Shown: positions 40,353 to 48,453, numbered from the stretch's first letter. The stretch: 64,000 nt of DNA from Actinacidiphila glaucinigra (GCF_900188405.1 NZ_FZOF01000024.1:78875-142874), one strand, 5' to 3'. The notes: generated by a model from the letters alone, not told the origin. Program-made: numbers and translations.

Positions 40353-41102
40353 TCAGCGGCCGGTCTTCAGACGCCGGTACTGCTTGTCGAGGAGCCGGGC
40401 GAGCAGGTCCTTGCCGGGGGTCTTCGCCCCGGTGACGGAGAGGGTGATGTGCACGTCGCCCTGGTGCGACAGGACGATCACCGAACCGGTGCTCTCCGCG
40501 GAGGAGGACGACAGCCGGTAGGCCTTGGCGGGGCTGCCCGACGAGGGCAGCGTGATCCGGGTGCCCTGGTAGTAGAAGGCGTTGTAGTAGGCGGTCGCGG
40601 AGCCCTCGTTCGCGAAGCGGACGAGCTGCGCGGAGACCTCGTAGTCGCCGTCGCCGGTGAGATAGGTCCGCTGGGCCGCCGCCTTGAAACCGTGGGTGGC
40701 CAGGGCCTGCTTCACGTCGGCGGAGTCCGCGACCTCGGAGCGGGAGAGCTCCGTGCCCTCCTCGTCCCCGTAGATCTCGGCGTCCGCCGGCGGGGCGAGC
40801 AGGAAGTAGCGCAGGTCGCCGCGGTGCCTGCCGTCGTCCACGGTGCCCTTGAGGGTGCGGGTGGGCGAGGGCGTCGACGTCGGGCCGGTGCTCGGGGACG
40901 CGGTCGGCGACGGCGTCGCGGGGTCGGCCGTCTCCGGATCCCGGCTGCTCGGCGCGGCCCCGCCGGGGAGCGCGGACGCGGACGGCGACGAGGACGAGGA
41001 GCCGAACGCCACGACGGCCCCCGCGGTCAATGTCGCGAGCACAACAAGTCCGACGATCGTGGCGATCACGACGCCGGTACGCGAATCGGTACGCGCTTCC
41101 AC
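40353..41102 (-). CDS. Bitopic membrane protein, paralogue 1 of the array
   Basis: 249 residues from the GTG at 41102, with GGGGGG upstream. A very short cytoplasmic start (VEARTDSRTG), one membrane helix (about 11-33), a Ser/Pro/Thr-rich stalk (about 35-82), then the domain GDLRYFLLAPPADAE, SRSEVADSADVKQALATHGFKA, VSAQLVRFANEGSATAYYNAF and GDVHITLSVTG. First gene of the four-gene run. The order of motifs is the same as in the three downstream genes; overall identity looks low. Function unknown. Confidence 0.83.
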   Translation of the reverse strand: MEARTDSRTGVVIATIVGLVVLATLTAGAVVAFGSSSSSPSASALPGGAAPSSRDPETADPATPSPTASPSTGPTSTPSPTRTLKGTVDDGRHRGDLRYFLLAPPADAEIYGDEEGTELSRSEVADSADVKQALATHGFKAAAQRTYLTGDGDYEVSAQLVRFANEGSATAYYNAFYYQGTRITLPSSGSPAKAYRLSSSSAESTGSVIVLSHQGDVHITLSVTGAKTPGKDLLARLLDKQYRRLKTGR

Positions 41103-41230
41103 AAGCCCCCCCGGGCAGAAATCCGCGGCCGGCGCGCTGATCGCGCCCACGCGGCGAACGCATTATGCCGAGCGTCGGTAAACGCTCTCAATGTTTTTCC
41201 CGTGAGACGGGCCACCTTAGGGTATAGGGC

Positions 41231-41593
41231 ATGGCGAAGAAGCTCGTGATCAAGGTGACCGCAGGTGCGGACGCCCCCGAACGCTGCTCCCAGGCGTTCA
41301 CCGTGGCGGCGGTGGCCGTCGCCAGCGGCGTGGAGGTGTCGCTCTGGCTGACCGGTGAGTCCTCCTGGTTCGCCCTGCCGGGACGGGCCGCGGAGTTCGA
41401 TCTGCCGCACGCCGCGCCGCTGCCCGACCTGATCGAGGGGATCCTGGCGGGCGGGCGGATCACGCTGTGCACGCAGTGCGCGGCGCGCCGGGACATCACG
41501 GAGAAGGACGTCCTGGAGGGTGTCCGGATCGCCGGTGCGCAGGTCTTCGTCAGCGAGGCCATGGCCGACGGCACGCAGGCCCTCGTCTACTGA
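41231..41593 (+). CDS. DsrE-family sulfur-carrier-like protein
   Basis: 120 residues from the ATG at 41231. TATAGG directly upstream suggests a leaderless transcript. The DsrE fold is seen as KLVIKVTAGADAPERCSQAFTVAAVAVASGVEVSLWLTGE, with ITLCTQCAARRDITEKDVLEGVRIAGAQVFVSEAM at the C-terminus. The CTQC cysteines are the likely persulfide carriers. Its place beside rhodanese and DUF1416 genes supports a role in sulfur relay. It converges on the DUF3099 gene. Confidence 0.86.
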   Translation: MAKKLVIKVTAGADAPERCSQAFTVAAVAVASGVEVSLWLTGESSWFALPGRAAEFDLPHAAPLPDLIEGILAGGRITLCTQCAARRDITEKDVLEGVRIAGAQVFVSEAMADGTQALVY

Positions 41594-41602
41594 GAGCCGC
41601 CG

Positions 41603-41630
41603 CCGGGGGGACACGGACGTGTCTCCCCGG
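41603..41630. terminator. Bidirectional terminator between DsrE and DUF3099 genes
   Basis: CCGGGGGGACAC (41603-41614) pairs with GTGTCTCCCCGG (41619-41630) with one G-U wobble and loop GGAC. Confidence 0.75.
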
Positions 41631-41633
41631 GCG

Positions 41634-41903
41634 TCAGTGCTGGTCGCGGTGGTCGTCGCGGCGGTCCAGCTCGCGCCACCACTCGTCGGAGGTCGGGTCG
41701 CCGGTCTCGTCCCACCAGCGCTCGTCCGGGCCCCTGCGGTTGGCCACGACGGCGGCGATCGGCGGGATGACCATGGCCACCACGCACATCCCGACGGCCA
41801 CCGGCACCGACCACAGGCGCACGAGACTCCACGCCAGGACGAAGAGCAGAACGCAACTGCCCATCATGGCGTAATACCAGCGACGACGACGCCTCGTGGA
41901 CAC
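41634..41903 (-). CDS. DUF3099 membrane protein
   Basis: 89 residues from the GTG at 41903. Basic start STRRRRRWYYAMMG, membrane helix 1 (CVLLFVLAWSLVRLW), helix 2 (VPVAVGMCVVAMVIPPIAAVVA), then a hydrophilic tail with PDERWWDETGDPTSDEWWRELDRRD. This matches the actinobacterial DUF3099 family. Its next neighbour upstream is DUF1416, separated by a terminator hairpin. Function unknown. Confidence 0.8.
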   Translation of the reverse strand: MSTRRRRRWYYAMMGSCVLLFVLAWSLVRLWSVPVAVGMCVVAMVIPPIAAVVANRRGPDERWWDETGDPTSDEWWRELDRRDDHRDQH

Positions 41904-41920
41904 CCTTCCACCGTACGACC

Positions 41921-41969
41921 CGAAGGGCCGCACTCCCACTCGGTGGCCCGGTGGAAATGCGGCCCTTCG
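41921..41969 (-). terminator. Terminator after the DUF1416 gene
   Basis: CGAAGGGCCGCA (41921-41932) pairs perfectly with TGCGGCCCTTCG (41958-41969), with a 25-base loop, 19 bases past the DUF1416 stop. Confidence 0.75.
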
Positions 41970-41988
41970 CGTTCGGGCGGCCGTCGGG

Positions 41989-42279
41989 TCAGACGGCGAT
42001 GGCGACCTCGGTGAGGTCGCCCCGCTGTGCGACGACGGCACGGTCCACCGTGGCGCCGGGCACGAGGGCGCGCAGCGTCCACGTGCCGGGGGCCGCGAAG
42101 AAGCGGAACTGGCCGGTCGCCGAGGTCGGGACCTCGGCCGTGAACTCGCCGCCGCCGTCCAGCAGCCGGACGTAGCCGGTCACCGGCTCGCCGTCGCGGG
42201 TCACGGAACCCTGGATGATCGTCTCGGTCGCCACGTCGATGCCGGCCAGGTCCGGGCCGCCTGCCTTCGCTCCACACAT
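41989..42279 (-). CDS. DUF1416 (SseC-like) protein paired with the sulfurtransferase
   Basis: 96 residues, ATG start. MCGAKAGGPDLAGIDVATETIIQG then an Ig-like beta sandwich (GYVRLLDGGGEFTAEVPTSATGQFRFFAAPGTWTLRAL). The Cys at position 2 is notable. Mycobacterial homologues (SseC) sit beside the thiosulfate sulfurtransferase CysA2 or CysA3, and the same pairing is seen here with 34 bases between genes. It probably helps sulfur delivery; the mechanism is unknown. Confidence 0.9.
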   Translation of the reverse strand: MCGAKAGGPDLAGIDVATETIIQGSVTRDGEPVTGYVRLLDGGGEFTAEVPTSATGQFRFFAAPGTWTLRALVPGATVDRAVVAQRGDLTEVAIAV

Positions 42280-42313
42280 GGTGCTGATTCCTCCGGGTCG
42301 GGGTCTCGGGGGC

Positions 42314-43159
42314 TTACTTGGCTGCGCCGAGCTCGATCGGCACGCCGACGAGGGAGCCGTACTCGGTCCAGGAACCGTCGTAGTTCTTGACGTTGGGCTG
42401 GCCGAGCAGCTCGTGCAGCACGAACCAGCTGTGCGCGGAGCGCTCGCCGATGCGGCAGTAGGCGATGGTGTCCTTGGCCAGGTCCACGCCCTCGCCCTCG
42501 TACAGCTCCTTCAGCTCGTCGTCCGACTTGAAGGTGCCGTCGTCGTTGGCCGACTTCGACCACGGGATGTTCCGGGCGGTCGGGATGTGGCCCGGGCGCT
42601 GGGACTGCTCCTGCGGGAGGTGGGCCGGGGCGAGCAGCTTGCCGGAGAACTCGTCGGGCGAGCGCACGTCGACCAGGTTCAGGCTGCCGATGGCGGCGAC
42701 CACGTCGTCGCGGAAGGCGCGGATCGAGACGTCCTGGGCCTTGGCCTTGTACTCGGTGGCCGGGCGGGCGGGGACCTCGGAGCCGTCGACCAGGTCGCGG
42801 GAGTCCAGCTCCCACTTCTTGCGGCCGCCGTCGAGGAGCTTGACGTCCTGGTGGCCGTAGAGCTTGAAGTACCAGTACGCGTAGGACGCGAACCAGTTGT
42901 TGTTGCCGCCGTAGAGGACGACGGTGTCGTCGTTGCCGATGCCCTTCTCCGACAGGAGCTTCTCGAAGCCGGCCTGGTCGACGAAGTCACGGCGCACCGG
43001 GTCCTGGAGGTCCTGCTTCCAGTCGATCCGGACGGCGTTCTTGATGTGGTTCTTGTCGTACGCCGACGTGTCCTCGTCGACCTCGACGATGACCACCTTC
43101 GGGTCGTCGATCCGGGCCTGGACCCAGTCGGCGTCCACCAGGACGTCACTGCGGCTCAT
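42314..43159 (-). CDS. Thiosulfate sulfurtransferase (two-domain rhodanese)
   Basis: Transfers sulfane sulfur through a Cys persulfide. 281 residues from the ATG at 43159, with GGAGGAGACAGCA upstream. The inactive N-terminal rhodanese domain covers about 1-140 (VLVDADWVQARIDD, VVLYGGNNNWFASYAYW). The catalytic domain has DVRSPDEFSGK and the active-site loop with Cys in IAYCRIGERSAHSWF (CRIGERS, the mycobacterial CysA2/3 type). It is preceded by a cysteine-containing leader peptide and followed by the SseC-like gene. Confidence 0.94.
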   Translation of the reverse strand: MSRSDVLVDADWVQARIDDPKVVIVEVDEDTSAYDKNHIKNAVRIDWKQDLQDPVRRDFVDQAGFEKLLSEKGIGNDDTVVLYGGNNNWFASYAYWYFKLYGHQDVKLLDGGRKKWELDSRDLVDGSEVPARPATEYKAKAQDVSIRAFRDDVVAAIGSLNLVDVRSPDEFSGKLLAPAHLPQEQSQRPGHIPTARNIPWSKSANDDGTFKSDDELKELYEGEGVDLAKDTIAYCRIGERSAHSWFVLHELLGQPNVKNYDGSWTEYGSLVGVPIELGAAK

Positions 43160-43304
43160 TGCTGTCTCCTCCGGGGCAGTTGCGGATGTCTCGGCGCACG
43201 GACGGGTGCGCACGGGTGCCGGGCTGCGCTGCACGGGCGCGTCACGGCGTTTGCGCGGGGAAGGACGGGGCGGCGTGCGGCGCCGGAAGACGGCGCGGGG
43301 GCCC

Positions 43305-43385
43305 CTAGGGGACGCGACAGAGCATGGCGGCGACACGGCACAGGTCGACTGCCCGCCGCTTCGTGAGGTCCGCCTGTCGCTTCAT
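43305..43385 (-). CDS. Sulfur-responsive leader peptide of the rhodanese operon
   Basis: 26 residues from the ATG at 43385: MKRQADLTKRRAVDLCRVAA then MLCRVP, stop TAG at 43307. The VDLCRVAAMLCR core matches the short putative leader peptides found ahead of sulfur-metabolism genes in Streptomyces. Two Cys codons (each followed by Arg) lie close to the stop. The stop is followed by GGGGGCCCC and GCGCCG/CGGCGC pairings that could form alternative hairpins. This suggests control of the downstream sulfurtransferase, 145 bases later, by cysteine availability during translation. Confidence 0.85.
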   Translation of the reverse strand: MKRQADLTKRRAVDLCRVAAMLCRVP

Positions 43386-43557
43386 GGGCTCGATCGTAGG
43401 GAAGGGGACCGGCCGGTGTCACCGCCGGTCCGCATAGCGAGAAAAGATTGTCCGTACTTCGGGATGAACAGCGGGTACCGGGTGGGGTACCGGGTGCCCG
43501 ACCGGCGGATCGGCGCCCGCACCGCCTCGCATCGACTGCGGAGCGGACGCCCCCGTC

Positions 43558-44271
43558 TCACTGGGCGAGAACGACCTTCGTGCCCGTCGCCGCGATGCTG
43601 ATGCCGTCGGCGGTCGCGGTCACCGAGCGGAGCTCGATGCCCTCCGGCAGGCCCGACAGGGCGCGGGTGAAGTCGATCCGCTCGCGGATCAGGTCCTCCA
43701 CGACCGGGGGCAGCGACTCCAGTCCCGGTATCTTGCCCGCGGTCAGCTTGATGCCGCCCTTGCCCGTCACGCTGACCTCGCTCACCACGCTGCGCTTGAT
43801 CGTGCCGACCGGCGTGGAGACCTCCACACCCACCTTGACCTGGCCCTTGCCGTTCTCCGAGGTGCCCCCGTAGCCGATGGTCACACCGCTCGGAGCGGCC
43901 TTGGCGAGGTCTTCGTAGCGGACGAGGGCGGTGCCCTCGGCCGTGTCGGCGACCGCGCTGCTGAAGCCGCTGCCCAGTTTCACCCCGTGCAGATCGGCCT
44001 GGAAGCGGGCGACACGCAGCGTCTGGCCGCCGGTGCCGGTGGCCTGCACGCCGTCCGCCGTCACCTCGACGTCGTCCAGCTTCTCGGCCAGCACCTGCGT
44101 GAGGAACGGGAAGCCCTTGATGTCGATACCCGGTGGGGAGGTCAGACCGAGCGTCTGCTGCGCCCGGTCCGAGGCCTCGGACTCCGCGAAGTGCACGGCG
44201 ATCCGGTCCGCCGCGACGAACAGGCCGCCGAGGACCACGACGAGAACGAGCAGGATCCGGACAGCACGCAT
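43558..44271 (-). CDS. LmeA-like (DUF2993) secreted phospholipid-binding protein
   Basis: 237 residues from the ATG at 44271. An uncleaved or cleaved N-terminal hydrophobic segment (RAVRILLVLVVVLGGLFVA) is followed by VHFAESEASDRAQQTLGLTSPPGIDIKGFPFLTQVLAEKLDDVEV, the hallmark of DUF2993. Mycobacterial LmeA is a periplasmic protein that binds phosphatidylinositol and aids mannolipid elongation. Streptomyces lacks lipoarabinomannan, so the role here is different or more general. Last gene of a three-gene run after the MoaD-like and membrane protein genes. Confidence 0.9.
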   Translation of the reverse strand: MRAVRILLVLVVVLGGLFVAADRIAVHFAESEASDRAQQTLGLTSPPGIDIKGFPFLTQVLAEKLDDVEVTADGVQATGTGGQTLRVARFQADLHGVKLGSGFSSAVADTAEGTALVRYEDLAKAAPSGVTIGYGGTSENGKGQVKVGVEVSTPVGTIKRSVVSEVSVTGKGGIKLTAGKIPGLESLPPVVEDLIRERIDFTRALSGLPEGIELRSVTATADGISIAATGTKVVLAQ

Positions 44272-44314
44272 CAGTCAACCCCCGAGTCGGTGTTCGGACC
44301 GACCCTAGTCCGTC

Positions 44315-45196
44315 TCAGCCCAGCAGTGCCCGGGCCGTCACGTAGACGGCCGGGGCCGCGGCGGTCAGCGGCAGCGCCACACCCGCCGTGAAGTGGACGA
44401 ACCGCGACGGGAAATCGTAGCTGGCCACCCGGAGGCCGATCAGCGCGCAGACCCCGGCGGCCAGCGCGACCAGCGCCGCGTCGGAGGTCTCCAGCTGCCC
44501 GAGGGCGATGCCGCTGCCGGTGGCGGCGGCGAGCGCGACCAGGACCGAGACCACGCCGGGCAGCGGGATCGCGCGGGCGAGCGTCGCGACGGCGACGGCG
44601 ATCACCGCGGTCACGACGGCGTCGGTGCCCCGCGGGTCGGCCGTGGTCGCCAGGAAGCCGGTGGCCAGGATCGTGATGAGGGTCGAGGCGGAGGTCGCGG
44701 TCAGCGAGGAGAGCCGCTCCTCGGGGCTGCCGCGGTGCCGCAATTGCAGGACGAGGACGAGCAGCAGCCAGACGCCGAGGGTGCCGATGATCACCGCCGG
44801 GGCGTTGTCCACCCCGTCGACCAGTACGGCGGCCTCGGCGGTGACGCCCGCCAGGAAGGCCAGCACGATGCCCTGCCGGGCCGGCCACATGCCGTTCAGC
44901 CGGAACCAGCCGGCCGCGGTGACCGCCTGCAGCACCACGCCCGCCGCGGCGAGCGCGGGGCGGCCCAGCAGCGCCCCGCCGGCCAGCAGCAGCGCCAGCG
45001 CGGCCGTGACGAGGGCGGGCTGCATGCCGGGGGCGATGATCGGCGAGCCGGTGCGGGACGCCTGGCGGCGCCGGGCGGCGCGGCCGGCGCCCGGGGGCGG
45101 CTCCGGGGCGCCGTCTACGGGCGGGAGGACGGCGGTGGTGTCGTGCGCCGGCATCGGGCCCGCGCCGCGGTCGTACCAGTCGTGGTTGTCGGTCAC
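44315..45196 (-). CDS. Polytopic membrane protein
   Basis: 293 residues from the GTG at 45196. A polar start (TDNHDWYDRGAGPMPAHDTTAVLPP, then basic RAARRRQASRTG) and about eight hydrophobic segments from residue 55 on. No transport motif is recognised. It starts 4 bases after the MoaD-like gene and ends 43 bases before the LmeA-like gene, so the three are co-transcribed. It might be a membrane partner of the LmeA-like protein. Function unknown. Confidence 0.82.
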   Translation of the reverse strand: MTDNHDWYDRGAGPMPAHDTTAVLPPVDGAPEPPPGAGRAARRRQASRTGSPIIAPGMQPALVTAALALLLAGGALLGRPALAAAGVVLQAVTAAGWFRLNGMWPARQGIVLAFLAGVTAEAAVLVDGVDNAPAVIIGTLGVWLLLVLVLQLRHRGSPEERLSSLTATSASTLITILATGFLATTADPRGTDAVVTAVIAVAVATLARAIPLPGVVSVLVALAAATGSGIALGQLETSDAALVALAAGVCALIGLRVASYDFPSRFVHFTAGVALPLTAAAPAVYVTARALLG

Positions 45197-45200
45197 GTGC

Positions 45201-45464
45201 TCATCCTCCCGCGAACGGCGGGAGCACCTCGACGGTGCCGCCGTCCGCCAACCGGACCCCGGCGTGGTCCCGGGTGCCGACGGGGTTCCCGTCGACCAGG
45301 AACGAACAGTTCGCCAGTACGCGGGCGAACTCGGGGCGGGACGCGTGGCGCTCGCGCGCCGCCTCCAGCGCCTCGGCGAGGGTGCCCTCCCGGTACGGCT
45401 CCTCCGCTGCGCCGGCGGCGGCCTTGGCCGCGGCCCAGTACCGGATGGTTCCGTGTGCCGCCAT
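45201..45464 (-). CDS. MoaD/ThiS-family sulfur carrier protein
   Basis: 87 residues, ATG start. Ubiquitin-like fold: TIRYWAAAKAAAGAAEEPY, FARVLANCSFLVDGNPVG and the C-terminal VEVLPPFAGG. The terminal Gly-Gly is activated as an acyl-adenylate and thiocarboxylated in this family. It is the first gene of the run with the membrane and LmeA-like genes, 3 kb from the rhodanese. No moa genes are nearby, so its pathway is open; it could serve molybdopterin or another sulfur-dependent synthesis. Confidence 0.9.
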   Translation of the reverse strand: MAAHGTIRYWAAAKAAAGAAEEPYREGTLAEALEAARERHASRPEFARVLANCSFLVDGNPVGTRDHAGVRLADGGTVEVLPPFAGG

Positions 45465-45563
45465 AGCGGTCCTTCCGTTCGCCCGTGCGGGTCCTGCCGC
45501 GGTCCATGATGGCGCAGCGCGGGCGGCGAGCGGCGGCCGGGCCCGGTGGTGCGGGCCGCGGGG

Positions 45564-46406
45564 TCAGTCGGGTGCGCCGGCGGGGCGGGCCCGTTCGGCC
45601 GTCCACCCGGCGATGCGGCGCAGGAGGTCGGGCGCCGCGGCGTTCTCGGCGTGGCCGAATCCGGGCTCGATCCAGAGTTCGGCCGCGCCGCCCGCGGCGT
45701 CGGCGAGGGAGAGCGGGTGGTCGAGCGGGAAGTAGCCGTCGCGGTCGCCGTGCACGACGAGCAGCGGGGTGGGCGCGATGGACCGCACCGCCTCGACCGG
45801 GGCCACGGGCACGGGGTCCCAGTCCTTGTCGTGGATGCGGGTGTGCAGCAGTCCCCGGGAGACCATGCGTCCCACGGGCTGGGTGATCGCCCAGTGGACC
45901 CGGCGCATCGGCGCCGTACCGCGGTAGTACCAGCGCGCGGGCGCACTCACCGAGACGACGGCATCAACGTGCGCCCCCTCGTGCGCCGGTTTGCGCCCCG
46001 CGTGCCGCAGGACGACGGAACCGCCCATGGAGAAGCCCACCGAGGCCACCGCGGGGTGCCCCAGCCGCCGTGCCCAGCGCACCGCGGCGTCCAGGTCCAG
46101 CACCTCGCGGTCGCCGACCGTGGAGCGTCCGCCCGAGCGGCCGTGGCCCCGGAAGGAGAAGGTCACCACACCGCCGACACCGGCCGTACCGGCGAAGATC
46201 TCCGCCGCGCGGCGCACGGCCGGCCGCTCCAGGGCTCCGGTGAAGCCGTGCGCGACCACGATCGCGAGCCCGCCGGGCGTCGATCCGGGCAGGTGGGCGG
46301 CGTCGATCGGCACCCGGTCCTCGGCCGTCAGCACGGCCCGCATCCCACCGGAGACGATCGACGGAACGCACGACCGCGCGACGGCGGGCTCACTCACGGA
46401 CTCCAT
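45564..46406 (-). CDS. Alpha/beta hydrolase
   Basis: 280 residues from the ATG at 46406. The oxyanion-hole segment is IVVAHGFTGALERPAV, the nucleophile elbow VGFSMGGSVVLRH (Ser in GFSMGG), the acid Asp in LLVVHGDRDGYFP and the His in EPGFGHAENAA. FSFRGHGRSGGRS is the typical loop. It is probably a cytoplasmic esterase or lipase-like enzyme with an unknown substrate. It is divergent from glnR. Confidence 0.88.
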   Translation of the reverse strand: MESVSEPAVARSCVPSIVSGGMRAVLTAEDRVPIDAAHLPGSTPGGLAIVVAHGFTGALERPAVRRAAEIFAGTAGVGGVVTFSFRGHGRSGGRSTVGDREVLDLDAAVRWARRLGHPAVASVGFSMGGSVVLRHAGRKPAHEGAHVDAVVSVSAPARWYYRGTAPMRRVHWAITQPVGRMVSRGLLHTRIHDKDWDPVPVAPVEAVRSIAPTPLLVVHGDRDGYFPLDHPLSLADAAGGAAELWIEPGFGHAENAAAPDLLRRIAGWTAERARPAGAPD

Positions 46407-46533
46407 GTGGGCTATTCTCTTTGGTCAAGAGGATCCGGGCAGCGTCGCCCCCGGGTCCTTTCGTGCTTTCCGGGCCACCGGAGCGCACCTGTCGGCGCAC
46501 GCACACGTCCTCGCAGGACCGAGGAGGGTCGCA

Positions 46534-46587
46534 ATGGGCAAGCGGAACACGCATGACCGGACGATGAACGACGGGAGCGGCCTGTGA
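46534..46587 (+). CDS. Possible 17-residue leader ORF coupled to glnR
   Basis: ATG at 46534 with a strong GAGGAGGG 5-13 bases upstream, coding MGKRNTHDRTMNDGSGL. Its TGA (46585-46587) overlaps the glnR GTG (46584-46586) as GTGA. The good ribosome-binding site and the overlap suggest coupling, but nothing else supports a stable product. Confidence 0.4.
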   Translation: MGKRNTHDRTMNDGSGL

Positions 46588-47348
46588 GCTCTCTCCTCCT
46601 CCTGACCAACGCGCTCCAGCCATCCACCGAGGTGCTCCCCGCACTCGGGCTGCTGCTGCACAACGTACGGGTGGCCCCGGCCGAGGGCCCCGCGCTGGTG
46701 GACACCCCCGGCGCCGACGTGATCCTCGTCGACGGACGGCGCGACCTGCCGCAGGTCCGCTCGCTGTGCCAGCTGCTGCGCTCCACCGGACCCGGCTGCC
46801 CGCTGGTCCTGGTGGTCACCGAGGGCGGCCTCGCGGCCGTCACCGCGGACTGGGGCATCGACGACGTCCTGCTGGACACCGCCGGGCCTGCCGAGGTCGA
46901 GGCGCGGCTGCGGCTGGCGATGGGCCGCCAGCAGATCGGCGTCGACGACAGCCCGATGGAGATCCGCAACGGCGACCTGTCGGTGGACGAGGCCACGTAC
47001 AGCGCGAAGCTCAAGGGCAGGGTCCTGGACCTGACCTTCAAGGAGTTCGAGCTGCTGAAGTACCTCGCACAGCACCCGGGCCGGGTCTTCACCCGCGCCC
47101 AGCTGCTGCAGGAGGTCTGGGGCTACGACTACTTCGGCGGCACGCGCACCGTCGACGTGCACGTACGCCGGCTGCGCGCCAAGCTCGGGCCCGAGCACGA
47201 GTCCCTGATCGGCACCGTCCGCAACGTCGGCTACCGCTTCGTCACCCCGGAGAAGGGCGAACGGCCGGCGGCGGAGGAGACGGGGCCCGCGCGGACCGGG
47301 CAGGCACCGGCGCAGGGGGCGGCCGTGACCACCTCCCGGAACGGCTGA
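46584..47348 (+). CDS. glnR: Nitrogen-metabolism regulator GlnR
   Basis: OmpR-type orphan regulator that activates glutamine synthetase, ammonium transport and other nitrogen genes. 254 residues from the GTG at 46584. The receiver-like N-terminus reads MSSLLLLTNALQPSTEVLPA, LHNVRVAPAEG and DVILVDGRRDLPQVRSL and lacks the usual acidic phosphorylation pocket. The winged helix has LTFKEFELLKYLAQHPGRVF and GTRTVDVHVRRLRAKLG. This is a near-exact match in memory to Streptomyces GlnR (SCO4159). A variable C-terminal tail (about 225-254) follows. Confidence 0.96.
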   Translation: MSSLLLLTNALQPSTEVLPALGLLLHNVRVAPAEGPALVDTPGADVILVDGRRDLPQVRSLCQLLRSTGPGCPLVLVVTEGGLAAVTADWGIDDVLLDTAGPAEVEARLRLAMGRQQIGVDDSPMEIRNGDLSVDEATYSAKLKGRVLDLTFKEFELLKYLAQHPGRVFTRAQLLQEVWGYDYFGGTRTVDVHVRRLRAKLGPEHESLIGTVRNVGYRFVTPEKGERPAAEETGPARTGQAPAQGAAVTTSRNG

Positions 47349-47414
47349 TCACACGGTGGTCACGCCTGCGGACAGACGGTGGGAGGCACGGGTGTACCCG
47401 CGTAGACTCGGCCC

Positions 47415-48437
47415 GTGGCAAAGGTGACGCGTGACGATGTGGCAAGGCTTGCGGGGACCTCGACCGCAGTCGTCAGCTACGTCATCAACAACGGACCCCG
47501 GCCGGTCGCACCGGCCACCCGCGAGCGCGTGCTCGCGGCGATCAAGCAGCTGGGCTACCGCCCCGACCGGGTGGCCCAGGCGATGGCGAGCCGCCGCACG
47601 GACCTCATAGGACTGATCGTGCCGGACGCCCGGCAGCCGTTCTTCGCGGAGATGGCGCACGCCGTCGAGAGGGCGGCCGCCGAGCGCGGCAAGATGGTGC
47701 TGGTCGGCAACTCCGACTACCTCGACGAGCGCGAGGTGCACTACCTGCGCGCCTTCCTCGGCATGCGGGTCTCCGGGCTGATCCTCATCAGCCAGGGCCT
47801 CAGCGAGCACGCCGCGACGGAGATCGACGCCTGGGACGCGCGGGTCGTGCTGATGCACCGGCGGCCCGAGGCGATCGACGACGTCGCGGTCGTGACGGAC
47901 GACGTCGGCGGCGCCCAGCTCGCCACCCGGCATCTGCTGGAGCACGGGCACGAGTACGTGGCCTGCCTCGGCGGCACCGAGGCCACCCCCAAGTCCGGCG
48001 ACCCGGTCACCGACCACGTCGAGGGCTGGCGCCGGGCGATGCACGAGGCCGGCCGCTCCGTCGAGGGGCGTCTGTTCTCCACCCCGTACAACCGCTACGA
48101 CGCCTACCGGGTCGGCCTCGAGCTGCTGTCCCACCCCGACCGGCCGACGGCGATCGTGTGCGCCACCGACGACCAGGCCATCGGCGTGCTGCGGGCGGCC
48201 CGCGAACTGCGGATCGACGTGCCCGGCGAGCTGGCCGTGGCCGGCTTCGACGACGTCAAGGAGGCGGCGCTCACCGACCCGCCGCTGACGACGGTGGCCT
48301 CGGACCGCGAGGCGATGGCCCGCGCGGCGGTGGACCTGGTGCTGGACGACGGGCTGCGGGTCTCCGGCTCGCGGCGCGAGCGGCTGCGGCAGTTCCCGTC
48401 CCGGCTGGTCGTGCGGCGCAGCTGCGGCTGCCACTGA
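47415..48437 (+). CDS. LacI-family transcriptional regulator
   Basis: 340 residues from the GTG at 47415. The helix-turn-helix and hinge helix are TRDDVARLAGTSTAVVSYVINNGPRPVAPATRERVLAAIKQLGYRPDRVAQAM. A periplasmic-binding-protein-like effector domain follows (LIGLIVPDARQPFFAEMAHAV, LGGTEATPKSGDPVTDHVEGW, AIVCATDDQAIGVLRAAREL). The C-terminus has a CGCH motif. The sugar or other ligand is unknown; no transporter adjoins it. It lies between glnR and the HtrA gene, as recalled for SCO4158. Confidence 0.93.
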   Translation: MAKVTRDDVARLAGTSTAVVSYVINNGPRPVAPATRERVLAAIKQLGYRPDRVAQAMASRRTDLIGLIVPDARQPFFAEMAHAVERAAAERGKMVLVGNSDYLDEREVHYLRAFLGMRVSGLILISQGLSEHAATEIDAWDARVVLMHRRPEAIDDVAVVTDDVGGAQLATRHLLEHGHEYVACLGGTEATPKSGDPVTDHVEGWRRAMHEAGRSVEGRLFSTPYNRYDAYRVGLELLSHPDRPTAIVCATDDQAIGVLRAARELRIDVPGELAVAGFDDVKEAALTDPPLTTVASDREAMARAAVDLVLDDGLRVSGSRRERLRQFPSRLVVRRSCGCH

Positions 48438-48453
48438 CCACCGCGCCGGCCGC

